From NCBI GenBank assembly GCA_024230695.1, contig JAAERC010001182.1:1-5123 (forward strand): a DNA stretch of 5,123 nucleotides, written 5' to 3'. Every line of letters begins with the position of its first letter. Positions within the stretch are counted from its first letter, which is position 1. Shown here one piece after another: positions 1 through 5,123 of the stretch. This stretch comes from Candidatus Zixiibacteriota bacterium (lineage in GTDB: Bacteria > Zixibacteria > MSB-5A5 > GN15 > PGXB01). Below the pieces are notes generated by a model. The model saw nothing but the letters and a program-made list of their open reading frames with translations. It did no database searches and was not told the origin of the DNA. The position numbers were made by a program, and so were the translations under genes.

Positions 1-320
1 ATAATGACTTCATGCGCCCCGATACCATCCATTTTATCATAGATACCTTTGGGCTCACGGCTTAATGATCCCTCAATTGTCAGCGCCGGATATTTATTGG
101 AAATTACTCGTAAAAACCAGCCTTCTTTATTTGGTTGTGTCTGATTTTTGCGATAGGCCAAAACTTCGGGTGGTGTACTGCTTTCATTCCCGGGACAAAA
201 AGGACAAAGGTGTGGCTCCTCTTGTCTTGGTCTGTTACCAAAACTACTTGGGCGTTTACCTCTTACTGTGGAAATAATCACCCATCGACCGGTGATTGGG
301 TCCTTGCGAAGTTCAGACAC
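1..320 (-). CDS. galT: Galactose-1-phosphate uridylyltransferase, N-terminal part (cut by left edge)
   Basis: GalT exchanges UMP between UDP-glucose and galactose 1-phosphate, giving glucose 1-phosphate and UDP-galactose in the cytoplasmic Leloir pathway. The 106 visible residues carry the family's N-terminal hallmarks: SELRKDPITGRWVIIS at residues 2-17, a zinc-type C-P-F-C pair at Cys39 and Cys42 followed by PGNE, the NKYPAL segment at 75-80, and GxGxHEVI ending at the edge (His103 should match the zinc-associated His115 of E. coli). The catalytic H-P-H motif would lie beyond the edge. The family is about 330-350 residues, so roughly a third is present. The start is GTG at 318-320: the alignment begins right there and GAGAGG lies 7 bases upstream. 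It is 72 bases downstream of the GlmU-like gene on the same strand and no terminator is visible between them, so they may share a transcript. Family assignment is firm; whether the physiological substrate is galactose 1-phosphate is inference. Confidence 0.95.
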   Translation of the reverse strand, partial: MSELRKDPITGRWVIISTVRGKRPSSFGNRPRQEEPHLCPFCPGNESSTPPEVLAYRKNQTQPNKEGWFLRVISNKYPALTIEGSLSREPKGIYDKMDGIGAHEVI

Positions 321-327
321 TATTTAT

Positions 328-333
328 CCTCTC
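328..333 (-). promoter_or_regulatory. Shine-Dalgarno supporting the GTG start of galT
   Basis: On the minus strand GAGAGG sits 7 bases before the GTG at 320-318. No in-frame ATG gives a GalT-like N-terminus, so this site fixes the non-ATG start. Confidence 0.75.
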
Positions 334-392
334 GGTTTTTTTCTACCTTATTCTATCTGTCGGCAAATTATCAGGCGACTGCATAATCAACA

Positions 393-1697
393 TCACTCAT
401 TTTTATTATCATGCACTAATCGCCTATTCGATATCAATTCAAGATTGTCTTTCATTGGCTGACCTAATTCAACCTTACGGCGAGTCATACTTTTTTCAAT
501 CGTAACCAATGCCTTCGAAAGACGATATTCATGCATCCGTCCTTCGGCATACCATGTAAATGAAGGTATTTCTTTATCTACCACCAATCCCTTGCCAAGA
601 ATATTGCAGGCAATACCAATATTGATTCCAGTATTTAATAATGTTCCAATAGCGGTCTTAGTAAAATCACCAATAAACGATCCGATCTTCAAGAAACCAG
701 TATCAATGACCTCGCCATTTATCGAGACCTTAACATTTTTATAATCATTTCTTAAATCAGAATTAGTTGTCATCGCTCCAAAGTTAACCCACTCACCGAC
801 ATATGCATGTCCCAAAAATCCGGCATGATACTTATTTGAATATCCCTGAATAACCGATTCCTCAACCTCTCCCCCAACACGACAAACCGGCCCAATCGAA
901 CACCCTGTGATTTTACCGCCTACTAAAATTGATTTTGGTCCGACATATACCGGACCGATCAAATACGTATGCGGCTCGATAAAGACATCATTATCAATAA
1001 AGATTGGACCATCAGAGCCATTAAGAACCGCCCCCGGCAATATCCGCGCGTCGCGAGAGATCATAATATTTTCACCATTGATAAACACAACTCCGGGGAA
1101 GGCCATTGAAATATCTTTGCCCGCGCCGGTAATAAATGATTCTGAAAACTTTTTACTGTTCTTCAAGTATGTCACATCATTTTCAATAGCCCGTTCAATA
1201 TCGTTAACAATATCCCAGAGGTAATTATAGAATCCTATCTCGATTTCCATCACCTCGGCGCGTTTTTTCATTTTTTCTATTAACTCATCAAAACTCATCT
1301 TAACCAGAAGAGACATCTCATCTTCTGTTAAACCGCCAAATATCTTGGCTCCGACTAATTCACCTTTTGATAATATCAAGACATCAGTATCGGCCTTCTG
1401 TAATGCCTCAAAAAGATTTCTGTTTGCCTTTAATCGGCCATTGATTAATATTGTTTCGGCAATTTCCGGAAATTTGGTTTTATTAACAGAACAACTAGTA
1501 TTCTCCACCACTAATCCGCTAAGATTTTCGCGACAAAACAAATTTGTATTATACTCAGGAAAATTATCAGATATTACTTCGTACAATGACCTTATTCCCG
1601 GTCTAAGAAAATAAATCGGCCGCAATAATGTCAGTGGATTAAAATTGACATATTGATTATCTTCAAAAACGAATAATTCTTTTGAACCATTAGGCAT
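393..1697 (-). CDS. GlmU-like bifunctional sugar-1-phosphate nucleotidyltransferase / acyltransferase (alternative bacterial GlmU family)
   Basis: A 434-residue cytoplasmic protein of the alternative bacterial GlmU family (the TIGR03991 type, as I recall it). The predicted role is making UDP-GlcNAc or a related UDP-sugar by acetylating a sugar-1-phosphate amine and transferring a uridylyl group. The N-terminal signature runs from VFEDNQYVNFNPLTLLRP (residues 10-27) into LRPGIRSLYE, replacing the GxGTRM loop of classical GlmU. A mixed linker spans about 120-200. From about 205 to 375 hexapeptide-like repeats build a left-handed beta-helix (for example ILPGAV, IFIDND, VFIEPH, VYVGPK, CSIGPV). 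The diagnostic block at 285-319 includes GYSNKYHAGFLGHAYVGEW and TTNSDL; by hand alignment His291 matches catalytic His363 of E. coli GlmU. The start is ATG with AAGGA 8 bases upstream. It follows queT by 38 bases and precedes galT by 72. The family is firm; exact substrate is not, since members are mostly uncharacterised and some may handle other sugar phosphates. Confidence 0.88.
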   Translation of the reverse strand: MPNGSKELFVFEDNQYVNFNPLTLLRPIYFLRPGIRSLYEVISDNFPEYNTNLFCRENLSGLVVENTSCSVNKTKFPEIAETILINGRLKANRNLFEALQKADTDVLILSKGELVGAKIFGGLTEDEMSLLVKMSFDELIEKMKKRAEVMEIEIGFYNYLWDIVNDIERAIENDVTYLKNSKKFSESFITGAGKDISMAFPGVVFINGENIMISRDARILPGAVLNGSDGPIFIDNDVFIEPHTYLIGPVYVGPKSILVGGKITGCSIGPVCRVGGEVEESVIQGYSNKYHAGFLGHAYVGEWVNFGAMTTNSDLRNDYKNVKVSINGEVIDTGFLKIGSFIGDFTKTAIGTLLNTGINIGIACNILGKGLVVDKEIPSFTWYAEGRMHEYRLSKALVTIEKSMTRRKVELGQPMKDNLELISNRRLVHDNKNE

Positions 1698-1735
1698 AAT
1701 AGAAATCCTTAAAAGATAAGATTACTTATTCAAAA

Positions 1736-2233
1736 CTAACTCGATTTAAATAAACGATTATTTTTCGATATCAAATAATATAGAAGCGGCAACCCCATTC
1801 CATAGCAGGCCGCAATCTGCCCAACTCCAACCATCTGCACCACAAATAAATATGACATATCGGTTATCAGCGATAAATATACCGCAACCCCAAACGCGTT
1901 GATTATCACCGGTGGAAATGGTGCGAGTATCAAAGCAATTTTACGTGAACGAATTTTTGATGTCAAGTATGTCAAATAACCGGCTGTCAATGTAAACAGA
2001 GAACCAAAGATAATATCAGGAAGACCATTACCGCCAAAAATATTCGCCACCAAACAGCCGACAAACAGACCTATCATAGCAAGCGGATAAACAAATGGTA
2101 ATATGGTCAGGGCTTCGGCCACCCGAATTTGATAAACACCATAACTGATTGGAGCCAAACTGATAGTCAATACGGCATATAAAGCGGCAATGATTCCCGC
2201 AAAAGCTATATCTCGCGCACCCCATTTATTCAT
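1736..2233 (-). CDS. queT: QueT family membrane protein, predicted queuosine-precursor transporter (ECF S component)
   Basis: A 165-residue, very hydrophobic protein with five or six membrane segments at about 8-28, 41-66, 71-90, 99-121 and 126-155. It matches the QueT family pattern: an opening IAALYAVLTISLAPISYG (15-32), then QIRVAEALTILPF (35-47), GLFVGCLVANIFGG (55-68), DIIFGSLFTL and, late in the protein, LAPFPPVIINAFGV (103-116). QueT proteins are predicted substrate-binding subunits of energy-coupling factor transporters that bring in a 7-deazaguanine precursor such as preQ1 for queuosine in tRNA; the ATPase and EcfT subunits are normally encoded elsewhere, and none is here. The basic tail (KNNRLFK) is probably cytoplasmic. 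There is no convincing Shine-Dalgarno before the ATG but a perfect TTGACA lies 30 bases upstream. No preQ1 riboswitch is recognisable in the 64-base gap upstream. The family assignment is strong; the transported molecule is inferred. Confidence 0.88.
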   Translation of the reverse strand: MNKWGARDIAFAGIIAALYAVLTISLAPISYGVYQIRVAEALTILPFVYPLAMIGLFVGCLVANIFGGNGLPDIIFGSLFTLTAGYLTYLTSKIRSRKIALILAPFPPVIINAFGVAVYLSLITDMSYLFVVQMVGVGQIAACYGMGLPLLYYLISKNNRLFKSS

Positions 2234-2239
2234 ATTTAC

Positions 2240-2269
2240 TTAAGAAAAACGGGAAAGACGCCATGTCAA
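2240..2269 (-). promoter_or_regulatory. Candidate promoter of queT (perfect -35, weak -10)
   Basis: TTGACA at 2269-2264 is followed, after 18 bases, by TCTTAA (3 of 6 matches to TATAAT) at 2245-2240. Transcription would begin at about 2233, the A of the queT ATG, giving a leaderless message. The -35 is convincing and the -10 is poor. The same GGTTGACA-to-ATG geometry occurs upstream of the WYL regulator. Confidence 0.4.
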
Positions 2270-2297
2270 CCAAAATATTCGATTAATACAAGATGTC

Positions 2298-2933
2298 TTA
2301 AACTTCGCTAATCGTCTCAATGGCCGATTTCATCGTGTCAAGCGTTGAAATATCACTTAAAGATATCTTATGAACCGTTCCATCGTTTTGATTATACATG
2401 GTTAAATCCCAACCATCTTCTCTGATATTCAATGATTTGGGAATCAGATAGTCCAAACATTCTGTATTTTTTAAAACCAGCCTTATCGGTTCTCTTCTTT
2501 CCATACTTTTGATGAATTGATCAAGAATGATATTCTCATCACCGGCAAATACTTTTGTTTCATCAATTGTACCAAAAAGATAATTATTAAGACTGCCGGT
2601 TTTATTATTGTCCGATGTAGCCAGTATTTTTTGCTCAATATCTTTTATAATTCCCCGAAACCGTGGCAATTTCGTCAGAGGAGAACATTTTAGACTGCAC
2701 CCAATTAGCTCTTTTTCCTCTTCTGAGAAATTAAATGTTGGCAAAGATATATCTCCAGTTAGATGATACCCATTATCATATTGTATCGGAACATTCATCT
2801 TTGATAATGTTTCAAGATCCCGATAGACGGTCCTTTTTGAAACTCCGCATTCGCGAATTAATTCATTTAGTGTGACTTTTTCTCTCGCCTTGAATAAATT
2901 AACAAGATGTAACAATCTTTCAAGCCTTGTCAT
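2298..2933 (-). CDS. HTH transcriptional regulator with a degenerate WYL domain, lacking WCX
   Basis: A 211-residue DNA-binding protein. Residues 1-57 form a DeoR-type winged helix (HTH_11) with recognition helix GVSKRTVYRDLETLSK at 30-45 and the wing VPIQYDNGYHL. Residues 60-145 are a linker. Residues 148-199 look like an eroded WYL core: PIRLVLKN, then YLIPKSLNIREDGWDL, then HKISLSDISTL, with Trp-Asp-Leu (175-177) where WYL is expected and no clear RxDR motif. The protein ends there and lacks the C-terminal WCX extension. It parallels the upstream regulator through the first 75 residues (CGV.[KE]RT.YRD, NVPI.YD.GY, LP..NF), so the two are paralogs. The start is ATG with AAGGGGG 5 bases upstream. 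WYL domains are thought to sense nucleic acid or nucleotide ligands; whether this worn version still binds a ligand is unknown. The target is not evident: it lies 64 bases before queT on the same strand. Confidence 0.85.
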   Translation of the reverse strand: MTRLERLLHLVNLFKAREKVTLNELIRECGVSKRTVYRDLETLSKMNVPIQYDNGYHLTGDISLPTFNFSEEEKELIGCSLKCSPLTKLPRFRGIIKDIEQKILATSDNNKTGSLNNYLFGTIDETKVFAGDENIILDQFIKSMERREPIRLVLKNTECLDYLIPKSLNIREDGWDLTMYNQNDGTVHKISLSDISTLDTMKSAIETISEV

Positions 2934-2935
2934 AT

Positions 2936-2945
2936 CTTCCCCCTT
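2936..2945 (-). promoter_or_regulatory. Strong purine-rich Shine-Dalgarno for the short regulator
   Basis: AAGGGGGAAG on the minus strand ends 2 bases before the ATG at 2933, with the AGGGG core about 5-6 bases from it. It fixes the start and contrasts with the WYL gene just upstream, which has no such site. Confidence 0.7.
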
Positions 2946-3055
2946 TTATACTAAAAATCCCTTTAACATTTTATTAAAGAGCAGTAGATTTACATCCTTG
3001 TTAGACCCATTTGTGCCTGAATTTGAAAATTACTTAACAAACCCCCTCAAGCCAA

Positions 3056-3069
3056 AGTAGTCAACTACT
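3056..3069 (-). repeat. Perfect dyad between the two regulator genes
   Basis: AGTAGT-CA-ACTACT is a perfect 6-base inverted repeat with a 2-base centre, 25 bases past the stop of the WYL regulator in the 161-base gap before the short regulator. On the minus strand it is followed only by TTGG and then a G-run, not a T-run, so it is a poor terminator. It could be an operator for one of the HTH proteins. The rest of the gap (2946-3094) holds no gene that I can support. Confidence 0.4.
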
Positions 3070-3094
3070 GCCCCCAATATAAACTACATTACAA

Positions 3095-4045
3095 TTACTT
3101 ATAGTTTTTTAGAATCTTGCCCGCCCTTTTTTGAACCTCGATCCTTAAACTCTCAGGTTCAACTACTGTAATATCGCCCCCAAATCCAAGCAACCAGCGG
3201 CATATCTCATCTGTCCCACTGACCGTTACTCGGTACTCTATTCTATTATCGTCCATAACAATTATTTCTTCACTCGGGTGATGTTTACCCAGCTGAACGA
3301 TTCGAGCCGCTTTTCCGGTCATTATAACTTTTACATCAACCTTATCACCGCCATATACCCCCCAACTGTCCTTAAAATACGCCTTAGGATTAATATTCTT
3401 TCGGGGTTTAAAAGATTTATTGGTCAAGAAAACTTTTTTGACTCGGTCAACCCGAAAAGTCCTCATTTCCTTGCGAAGATAACAATAGCCGATAAAATAG
3501 AAAGCTCGTTCGATAAATATCATAAAACATGGTTCGATTTCCCGCTCAGAAATCCCACTTTCAATAGAATTATAGCTAAGTTTTATCACCCTGTTATCCT
3601 GTATCCCCCGTTCAATAGTGGCATAAAATCGATTTTTGATCTTTCCGATTGATGTTGATTTTATCTGAATACTTGTTGGTGATGATGAAAATGATTTCTC
3701 TTTTTTTACCGTTTGCGAAAGACAGGCTTCAATTTTGGCTTTTATTGATTTTATTTTTTTCTTATCGAGCCCGGTTTTAAATAATGGAGATGATTCCAAT
3801 ATTGATATCAGCGTAAGATATTCATCGATATTAAAATTTAGGGGAGGTAAAAAGTTATCACTGGCATATTTATATCCCCGATCATAGTAAATCGGAACAT
3901 TTGCCTCTGAAATAGAGATCACATCTCGATAGATCGTCCGCTCAGTTACACCACACTCGGCCGCAATCATGGCAGCATTCAAATTTCTTCGGGACCTGAG
4001 AAGGTTTAGAATAAATAATAATCTGTCGTACTTGGCCATTCTCAT
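3095..4045 (-). CDS. WYL domain-containing transcriptional regulator (HTH-WYL-WCX)
   Basis: A 316-residue regulator with the complete family layout. Residues 5-57 are a DeoR-type winged helix (CGVTERTIYRDVISIS as recognition helix, then NVPIYYDRGYKY). Residues 60-135 are a helical, lysine-rich linker. The WYL domain spans about 140-213: VIKLSYNS, EREIEPC, Phe-Tyr-Phe at 182-184 in place of Trp-Tyr-Leu, GYCYLR, and FRVDRVKKV at 197-205 with the usual arginines of the ligand pocket. WCX covers about 235-312, ending VVEPESLRIEV. WYL proteins regulate metabolism, DNA-damage response and phage defence, and some bind single-stranded DNA or nucleotides; no defence gene is visible here. The start is ATG at 4045; Met3 (4039) is an alternative. 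Neither has a good Shine-Dalgarno, but a strong promoter places the transcript start at the first ATG. It is divergent from the lipoprotein gene, and autoregulation through the shared spacer is plausible. Confidence 0.92.
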   Translation of the reverse strand: MRMAKYDRLLFILNLLRSRRNLNAAMIAAECGVTERTIYRDVISISEANVPIYYDRGYKYASDNFLPPLNFNIDEYLTLISILESSPLFKTGLDKKKIKSIKAKIEACLSQTVKKEKSFSSSPTSIQIKSTSIGKIKNRFYATIERGIQDNRVIKLSYNSIESGISEREIEPCFMIFIERAFYFIGYCYLRKEMRTFRVDRVKKVFLTNKSFKPRKNINPKAYFKDSWGVYGGDKVDVKVIMTGKAARIVQLGKHHPSEEIIVMDDNRIEYRVTVSGTDEICRWLLGFGGDITVVEPESLRIEVQKRAGKILKNYK

Positions 4046-4051
4046 ACATCA

Positions 4052-4080
4052 ATAGTAAAAAAAGAAGTTGCCTTTGTCAA
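4052..4080 (-). promoter_or_regulatory. Sigma70-like promoter of the WYL regulator, predicted leaderless
   Basis: TTGACA (4080-4075, perfect) and TACTAT (4057-4052, 4 of 6) are separated by exactly 17 bases. Counting 7 bases past the -10 gives a start at 4045, the A of the ATG. No ribosome binding site lies between. Confidence 0.6.
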
Positions 4081-4096
4081 CCGGTATCAAACCATA

Positions 4097-4130
4097 GGTA
4101 TTGTCTCAATCCCATACTTTCAATGTGGGA
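4097..4130. promoter_or_regulatory. Overlapping dyads in the divergent intergenic region (candidate operator)
   Basis: Two inverted repeats abut between the divergent promoters: GGTATTG-TCT-CAATCCC at 4097-4113 (6 of 7 paired) and TCCCATA-CTTTCAA-TGTGGGA at 4110-4130 (7 pairs with one G-T wobble). The word CCATA occurs three times nearby, at 4092, 4112 and 4137. The site is 17-50 bases beyond the -35 of the WYL gene and about 75-110 bases from the lipoprotein -35, fitting an operator read by the adjacent regulator. This is inference from position and symmetry only. Confidence 0.35.
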
Positions 4131-4149
4131 ATCACCCCATACCGCATTT

Positions 4150-4172
4150 GGCATCCACATGGCATTCACCAT
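4150..4172. repeat. Short imperfect tandem repeat in the divergent spacer
   Basis: GGCATCCACAT (4150-4160) is followed directly by GGCATTCACCAT (4161-4172), about 11-12 bases per unit, close to one DNA turn. A further GCAT lies just before it at 4144. It could be a pair of same-face protein binding half-sites upstream of the lipoprotein promoter, or chance. Confidence 0.3.
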
Positions 4173-4203
4173 CTTACACGAATATATTTTTTCGGCATAC
4201 TCT

Positions 4204-4232
4204 TTGCGAATTCAACCCTTTGAGAAAATAAT
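4204..4232 (+). promoter_or_regulatory. Sigma70-like promoter of the lipoprotein gene
   Basis: TTGCGA (4204-4209, 4 of 6) and AATAAT (4227-4232, 5 of 6) are 17 bases apart. The predicted start near 4239 leaves a leader of about 18 bases that includes the GGGG at 4245-4248 used as ribosome binding site. Confidence 0.5.
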
Positions 4233-4256
4233 TAACCTTCATACGGGGTAAGAATA

Positions 4257-5123
4257 ATGGACACAAAAGTCAGCAAGATCAAAAAGGGGTCATCAAGCCT
4301 TAGTCTGCAAGACTCAGGGCTTATGAACTACGGCCTAAAATTAATAGTCGGGATTACTATTATCCTGCTATTTTTAACTGCCGTACAGTGCAGTTTCAAA
4401 AAACCGGAATCGCCGACCTGGACAACCAATCTGACAGTACCGATGGTAAATCGGACATATGTTATGTCAGAGATAATAAATAAAATCAATCAGCCGAATC
4501 TCTATGTTGATAGTACCCTTGACAGTACCGGTGCTGATGGTAATCCATATTACTCATACACGCCGGTTTTTGCTTATAGTGATACCTTTGATACTATCAG
4601 CGTCAGTGATAATTTAACAACCGATAATATTGTTCACCACGCGGTAGAGACATTGGGTGAAATCACGATTTTCCCAGACAATCCGAGTCCGGTTGTCATC
4701 GACTTATCAGATTATGTTAGCCTGGTTCTGGGAGCAGTCCCGCCTGTCTCTTTTGATCTGACTGATGATGTTCCCGACTTGGGCACGTTTAGTGAAGCAA
4801 CTATCTCATCGGGTAGTTTTGATATAATATTCTCCAATGATTTTGGGGTCGATCTCGACACGGTTATAATCAAGGTTTATGATCTCGTCAATACCACCTA
4901 CGTATCAACCGACACGATCCCTGACCCCGGTTTGGCAATTGGCGAAACTGACACGGTTACAATCGATTTGAGCGGTAAAACAATTTCAAACGATCTTCAA
5001 CTTCAGGTACATTGCTATACACCGGGAAGTGGTCCAAGCTTTTCGTTGGCGGCAAAAACATTGAGCTCAGCTGTCGAATTAGAAAATGGTCTTACTGTTA
5101 TTTCGGCCATTACGGAAGTTCCC
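4257..5123 (+). CDS. Predicted secreted lipoprotein of unknown function (open at right edge)
   Basis: I do not recognise a named family. The frame is open from ATG 4257 to the edge, 289 codons without a stop. Residues 27-44 (LKLIVGITIILLFLTAVQ) form a signal-peptide hydrophobic core, then Cys45 (4389-4391) followed by SFKKPESPTW, as in lipoproteins whose mature end is a flexible Pro/Ser-rich linker. The lipobox T-A-V-Q-C is imperfect: Gln at -1 instead of Gly, Ala or Ser. The mature part is rich in Thr, Ser, Asp and Val with alternating hydrophobic residues, suggesting beta-sandwich repeats; NLTVPMVNRTYVMSEI (58-73) starts it and SFDIIFSNDFGVDLDTVII is a typical strand-turn-strand stretch. 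Besides Cys45, only one cysteine is visible (in QVHCYT). A 22-residue basic and serine-rich stretch precedes Met23 (4323), which would give a more usual signal peptide, but the better Shine-Dalgarno (GGGG, 8 bases) serves the first ATG. Probably envelope-anchored, possibly surface-exposed. Confidence 0.8.
   Translation, partial: MDTKVSKIKKGSSSLSLQDSGLMNYGLKLIVGITIILLFLTAVQCSFKKPESPTWTTNLTVPMVNRTYVMSEIINKINQPNLYVDSTLDSTGADGNPYYSYTPVFAYSDTFDTISVSDNLTTDNIVHHAVETLGEITIFPDNPSPVVIDLSDYVSLVLGAVPPVSFDLTDDVPDLGTFSEATISSGSFDIIFSNDFGVDLDTVIIKVYDLVNTTYVSTDTIPDPGLAIGETDTVTIDLSGKTISNDLQLQVHCYTPGSGPSFSLAAKTLSSAVELENGLTVISAITEVP

Noticed and set aside
65..505. Four overlapping plus-strand frames near the left end
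   Set aside because: They are antisense to galT and to the 3' end of the GlmU-like gene, have no domain-like sequence, and overlap one another in different frames.
907..1614. Plus-strand frames of 105 and 89 codons
   Set aside because: Both lie wholly antisense to the well-supported GlmU-like coding region and look like mirror composition of its beta-helix repeats and linker.
1716..1729. Hairpin ATAAG-taat-CTTAT followed by CTTTT on the minus strand between queT and the GlmU-like gene
   Set aside because: The stem is only five mostly A-T pairs and the T-run is short, so it is unlikely to terminate or attenuate.
2028..2225. Minus-strand frame of 65 codons inside queT
   Set aside because: It is an out-of-frame reading of queT without any recognisable feature.
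2234..2297. preQ1 riboswitch upstream of queT
   Set aside because: I looked for the short C-rich/A-rich pseudoknot pattern and did not find it in this 64-base gap.
2290..2299. Palindrome-like AAGA-TG-TCTT at the stop of the short regulator
   Set aside because: Four-base arms without a T-run are expected by chance in AT-rich DNA.
2945..2950. TATAAA on the minus strand upstream of the short regulator as a -10 box
   Set aside because: No -35 lies at a suitable distance and the implied start would exclude most of the strong Shine-Dalgarno.
2872..3060. Plus-strand frame of 62 codons over the short regulator's start and the gap
   Set aside because: Half is antisense to the HTH; there is no Shine-Dalgarno or recognisable product.
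3278..3652. Plus-strand frame of 124 codons
   Set aside because: It is fully antisense to the WYL domain coding region, which has clear motifs.

Overview
The window is a stretch of AT-rich bacterial chromosome (about 40% GC by eye). Five genes lie head to tail on the minus strand, and one gene starts divergently on the plus strand and runs off the right edge. I see no mobile element, RNA gene or CRISPR array. The atypical GlmU-like protein belongs to a family I associate with Bacteroidota, Chlorobi/Ignavibacteria and candidate phyla such as Zixibacteria and KSB1. Together with a secreted beta-rich lipoprotein and sigma70-like rather than Bacteroidota-type promoters, this suggests an uncultured member of the wider FCB group. 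That placement is an inference of low to moderate confidence.

Layout in minus-strand transcription order: (1) a full-length WYL-family regulator (4045-3095); (2) a shorter paralogous regulator with the same HTH, a degenerate WYL core and no C-terminal WCX domain (2933-2298); (3) a QueT-family membrane protein, the predicted substrate-binding component of a queuosine-precursor ECF transporter (2233-1736); (4) a GlmU-like sugar-1-phosphate nucleotidyltransferase with a left-handed beta-helix (1697-393); (5) the N-terminal third of galactose-1-phosphate uridylyltransferase, GalT, starting at GTG and cut by the left edge (320-1). Gaps inside queT, glmU-like and galT are 38 and 72 bases, so co-transcription is plausible. 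On the plus strand, a predicted secreted lipoprotein starts at 4257 and is open at 5123.

GalT and the GlmU-like protein both work on sugar 1-phosphates and UDP-sugars, which feed cell-envelope or storage polysaccharide. The two regulators are probably linked to each other, or to the divergent lipoprotein through the 211-base shared upstream region, but their targets cannot be read from the sequence.

The most distinctive signal is in the promoters. The WYL regulator and queT, the two genes without a Shine-Dalgarno, each have a perfect TTGACA (within GGTTGACA) 29 and 30 bases before the ATG. For the WYL gene the predicted transcription start falls on the A of the start codon, which suggests leaderless mRNA. 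I do not see a clearly new multi-gene system; most of the window is ordinary metabolism and regulation.
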